A stretch of DNA of 5,486 nt, from NCBI GenBank assembly GCA_964526435.1, contig CAZGIC010000126.1, positions 1 through 5,486 of the forward strand. The letters are read 5' to 3'. Position 1 is the stretch's first letter, and each line of letters opens with the position of its first letter. Source of the DNA: Gallispira sp964526435. Lineage in GTDB: Bacteria; Bacillota; Clostridia; Lachnospirales; CAG-274. Below the pieces are notes generated by a model, which was not told the origin of the DNA, made no database searches, and saw only the letters and a program-made list of their open reading frames with translations. Positions 5,162 to 5,486 of this stretch are shown here, piece after piece. The translations under genes were made by a program, and so were the position numbers.

Positions 5162-5283
5162 AAATTATAGCCCATTTACGGGCAATTGTCAACAAAAGAA
5201 TAACATTGTAGATTTATTGTAAACATTTATAACTCATTAGCAAAAAATTCCATGACTTACTTAAGAGATATTTCAGCTTAAAA
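5162..5283. repeat. Promoter plus 3'-gene-relic block, copy B
   Basis: This block is nearly identical to 4181-4318. The open plus-strand tail 5204-5281 encodes the same residues (CRFIVNIYNSLAKNSMTYLRDIS). The single difference in this stretch, TTG/TTA, is synonymous. A 15-bp in-frame deletion between two TTC triplets removes ANTDS before the stop. The terminator hairpin found after the other copies is missing. Confidence 0.75.
5164..5192 (-). promoter_or_regulatory. Consensus sigma-A promoter of the secreted-protein unit
   Basis: TTGACA (5187-5192) and TATAAT (5164-5169) are separated by 17 bp, the same design as at 4183-4211. The spacer reads ATTGCCCGTAAATGGGC with a GCCC/GGGC dyad. The GACAATTGTC palindrome of the other copy is broken here by one T-to-C change. 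Confidence 0.9.
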
Positions 5284-5316
5284 AAAGGTTCTGCAATATT
5301 TGATGTGGTCATTACC

Positions 5317-5399
5317 GTGCCCGAAGGGCGGAGGGTTTTATTCCCACATTTAAATTCCAATTTAACCAACACCTTACCATACAATACTATCGTAGGGGC
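5317..5399 (+). repeat. 83-bp dispersed repeat, right copy
   Basis: This is the intact partner of 223-305 (81 of 83 identical). Its end forms the uninterrupted hairpin GGGCGATTA-t-TAATCGCCC (5396-5414), followed by CGCAATCTTTCGG. No gene lies between 5282 and the window end; the segment holds only this repeat and the edge sequence after it. Confidence 0.85.
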
Positions 5400-5430
5400 G
5401 ATTATTAATCGCCCGCAATCTTTCGGTGCA

Positions 5431-5486
5431 AGGTGGATTATAATATCAAGTGCAACACCTAAAAAAAATAGTAGACTTCATATCAA
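5431..5486. other. Possible insertion-sequence end at the right edge
   Basis: After the repeat the sequence switches to GGTGGATTATAATATC and AAGTGCAACACC, then an A8 run and TAGTAGACTTCATATC. Read on the minus strand, a frame MKSTIFFRCCT ends at TGA just before a GTTGCACTT motif. GTTGCACTT-type ends after a transposase stop recall IS30-family elements. This is pattern memory only, and the element would lie beyond the window. Confidence 0.25.

Overview
The window is AT-rich (about one third GC by eye). It has strong AAGGAGG-type ribosome sites, textbook TTGACA/TATAAT promoters, CPxCG zinc ribbons and many palindromic dispersed repeats. Together these suggest a low-GC Firmicute of class Clostridia, plausibly a Ruminococcus or Lachnospiraceae-like gut bacterium; this is inference, as no marker gene is present. 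It reads as an accessory region of small membrane and exported proteins of unknown function set among repeats. There is no phage, CRISPR, restriction or toxin-antitoxin gene.

Layout, left to right. At 1-69 is the last 22 codons of a plus-strand gene entering from the left, followed by a strong hairpin terminator. From 107 to 521 there is no convincing gene, only stacked palindromic repeats. An 83-bp dispersed repeat there (223-305) has about 130 bp of multi-hairpin DNA inserted in its terminal hairpin. All complete genes lie on the minus strand. From right to left they are: a decayed gene for a secreted protein (4814-5111); a small secreted protein (4407-4817); a two-TM coiled-coil protein (3546-4139); a large zinc-ribbon/coiled-coil/TM/RCC1-propeller protein (1479-3431); and a zinc-ribbon polytopic membrane protein (522-1382). 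The last two probably form an operon.

The most interesting structure is modular. Two adjacent units of about 0.9 kb (roughly 3446-4345 and 4346-5283) share the same outer parts but carry different genes. Read on the minus strand, each starts with a roughly 120-140 bp block holding the relic 3' end of an opposing gene plus a near-perfect promoter. Unrelated cargo follows (the coiled-coil gene in one, the secreted-protein pair in the other). Each ends in a hairpin followed on the plus strand by a shared GAAGCAGTTRTTGTCAAAAA tag. The relic block also matches the 3' end of the gene at the left edge. The 83-bp repeat recurs near both ends of the window, so the interval is bracketed by direct repeats.

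Functionally, all that can be said is that four envelope-associated proteins are encoded. The RCC1 protein has the clearest architecture: a cytoplasmic sensor-like N-terminus tied through one membrane helix to a seven-bladed propeller, probably outside the cell. No biochemical pathway can be assigned.
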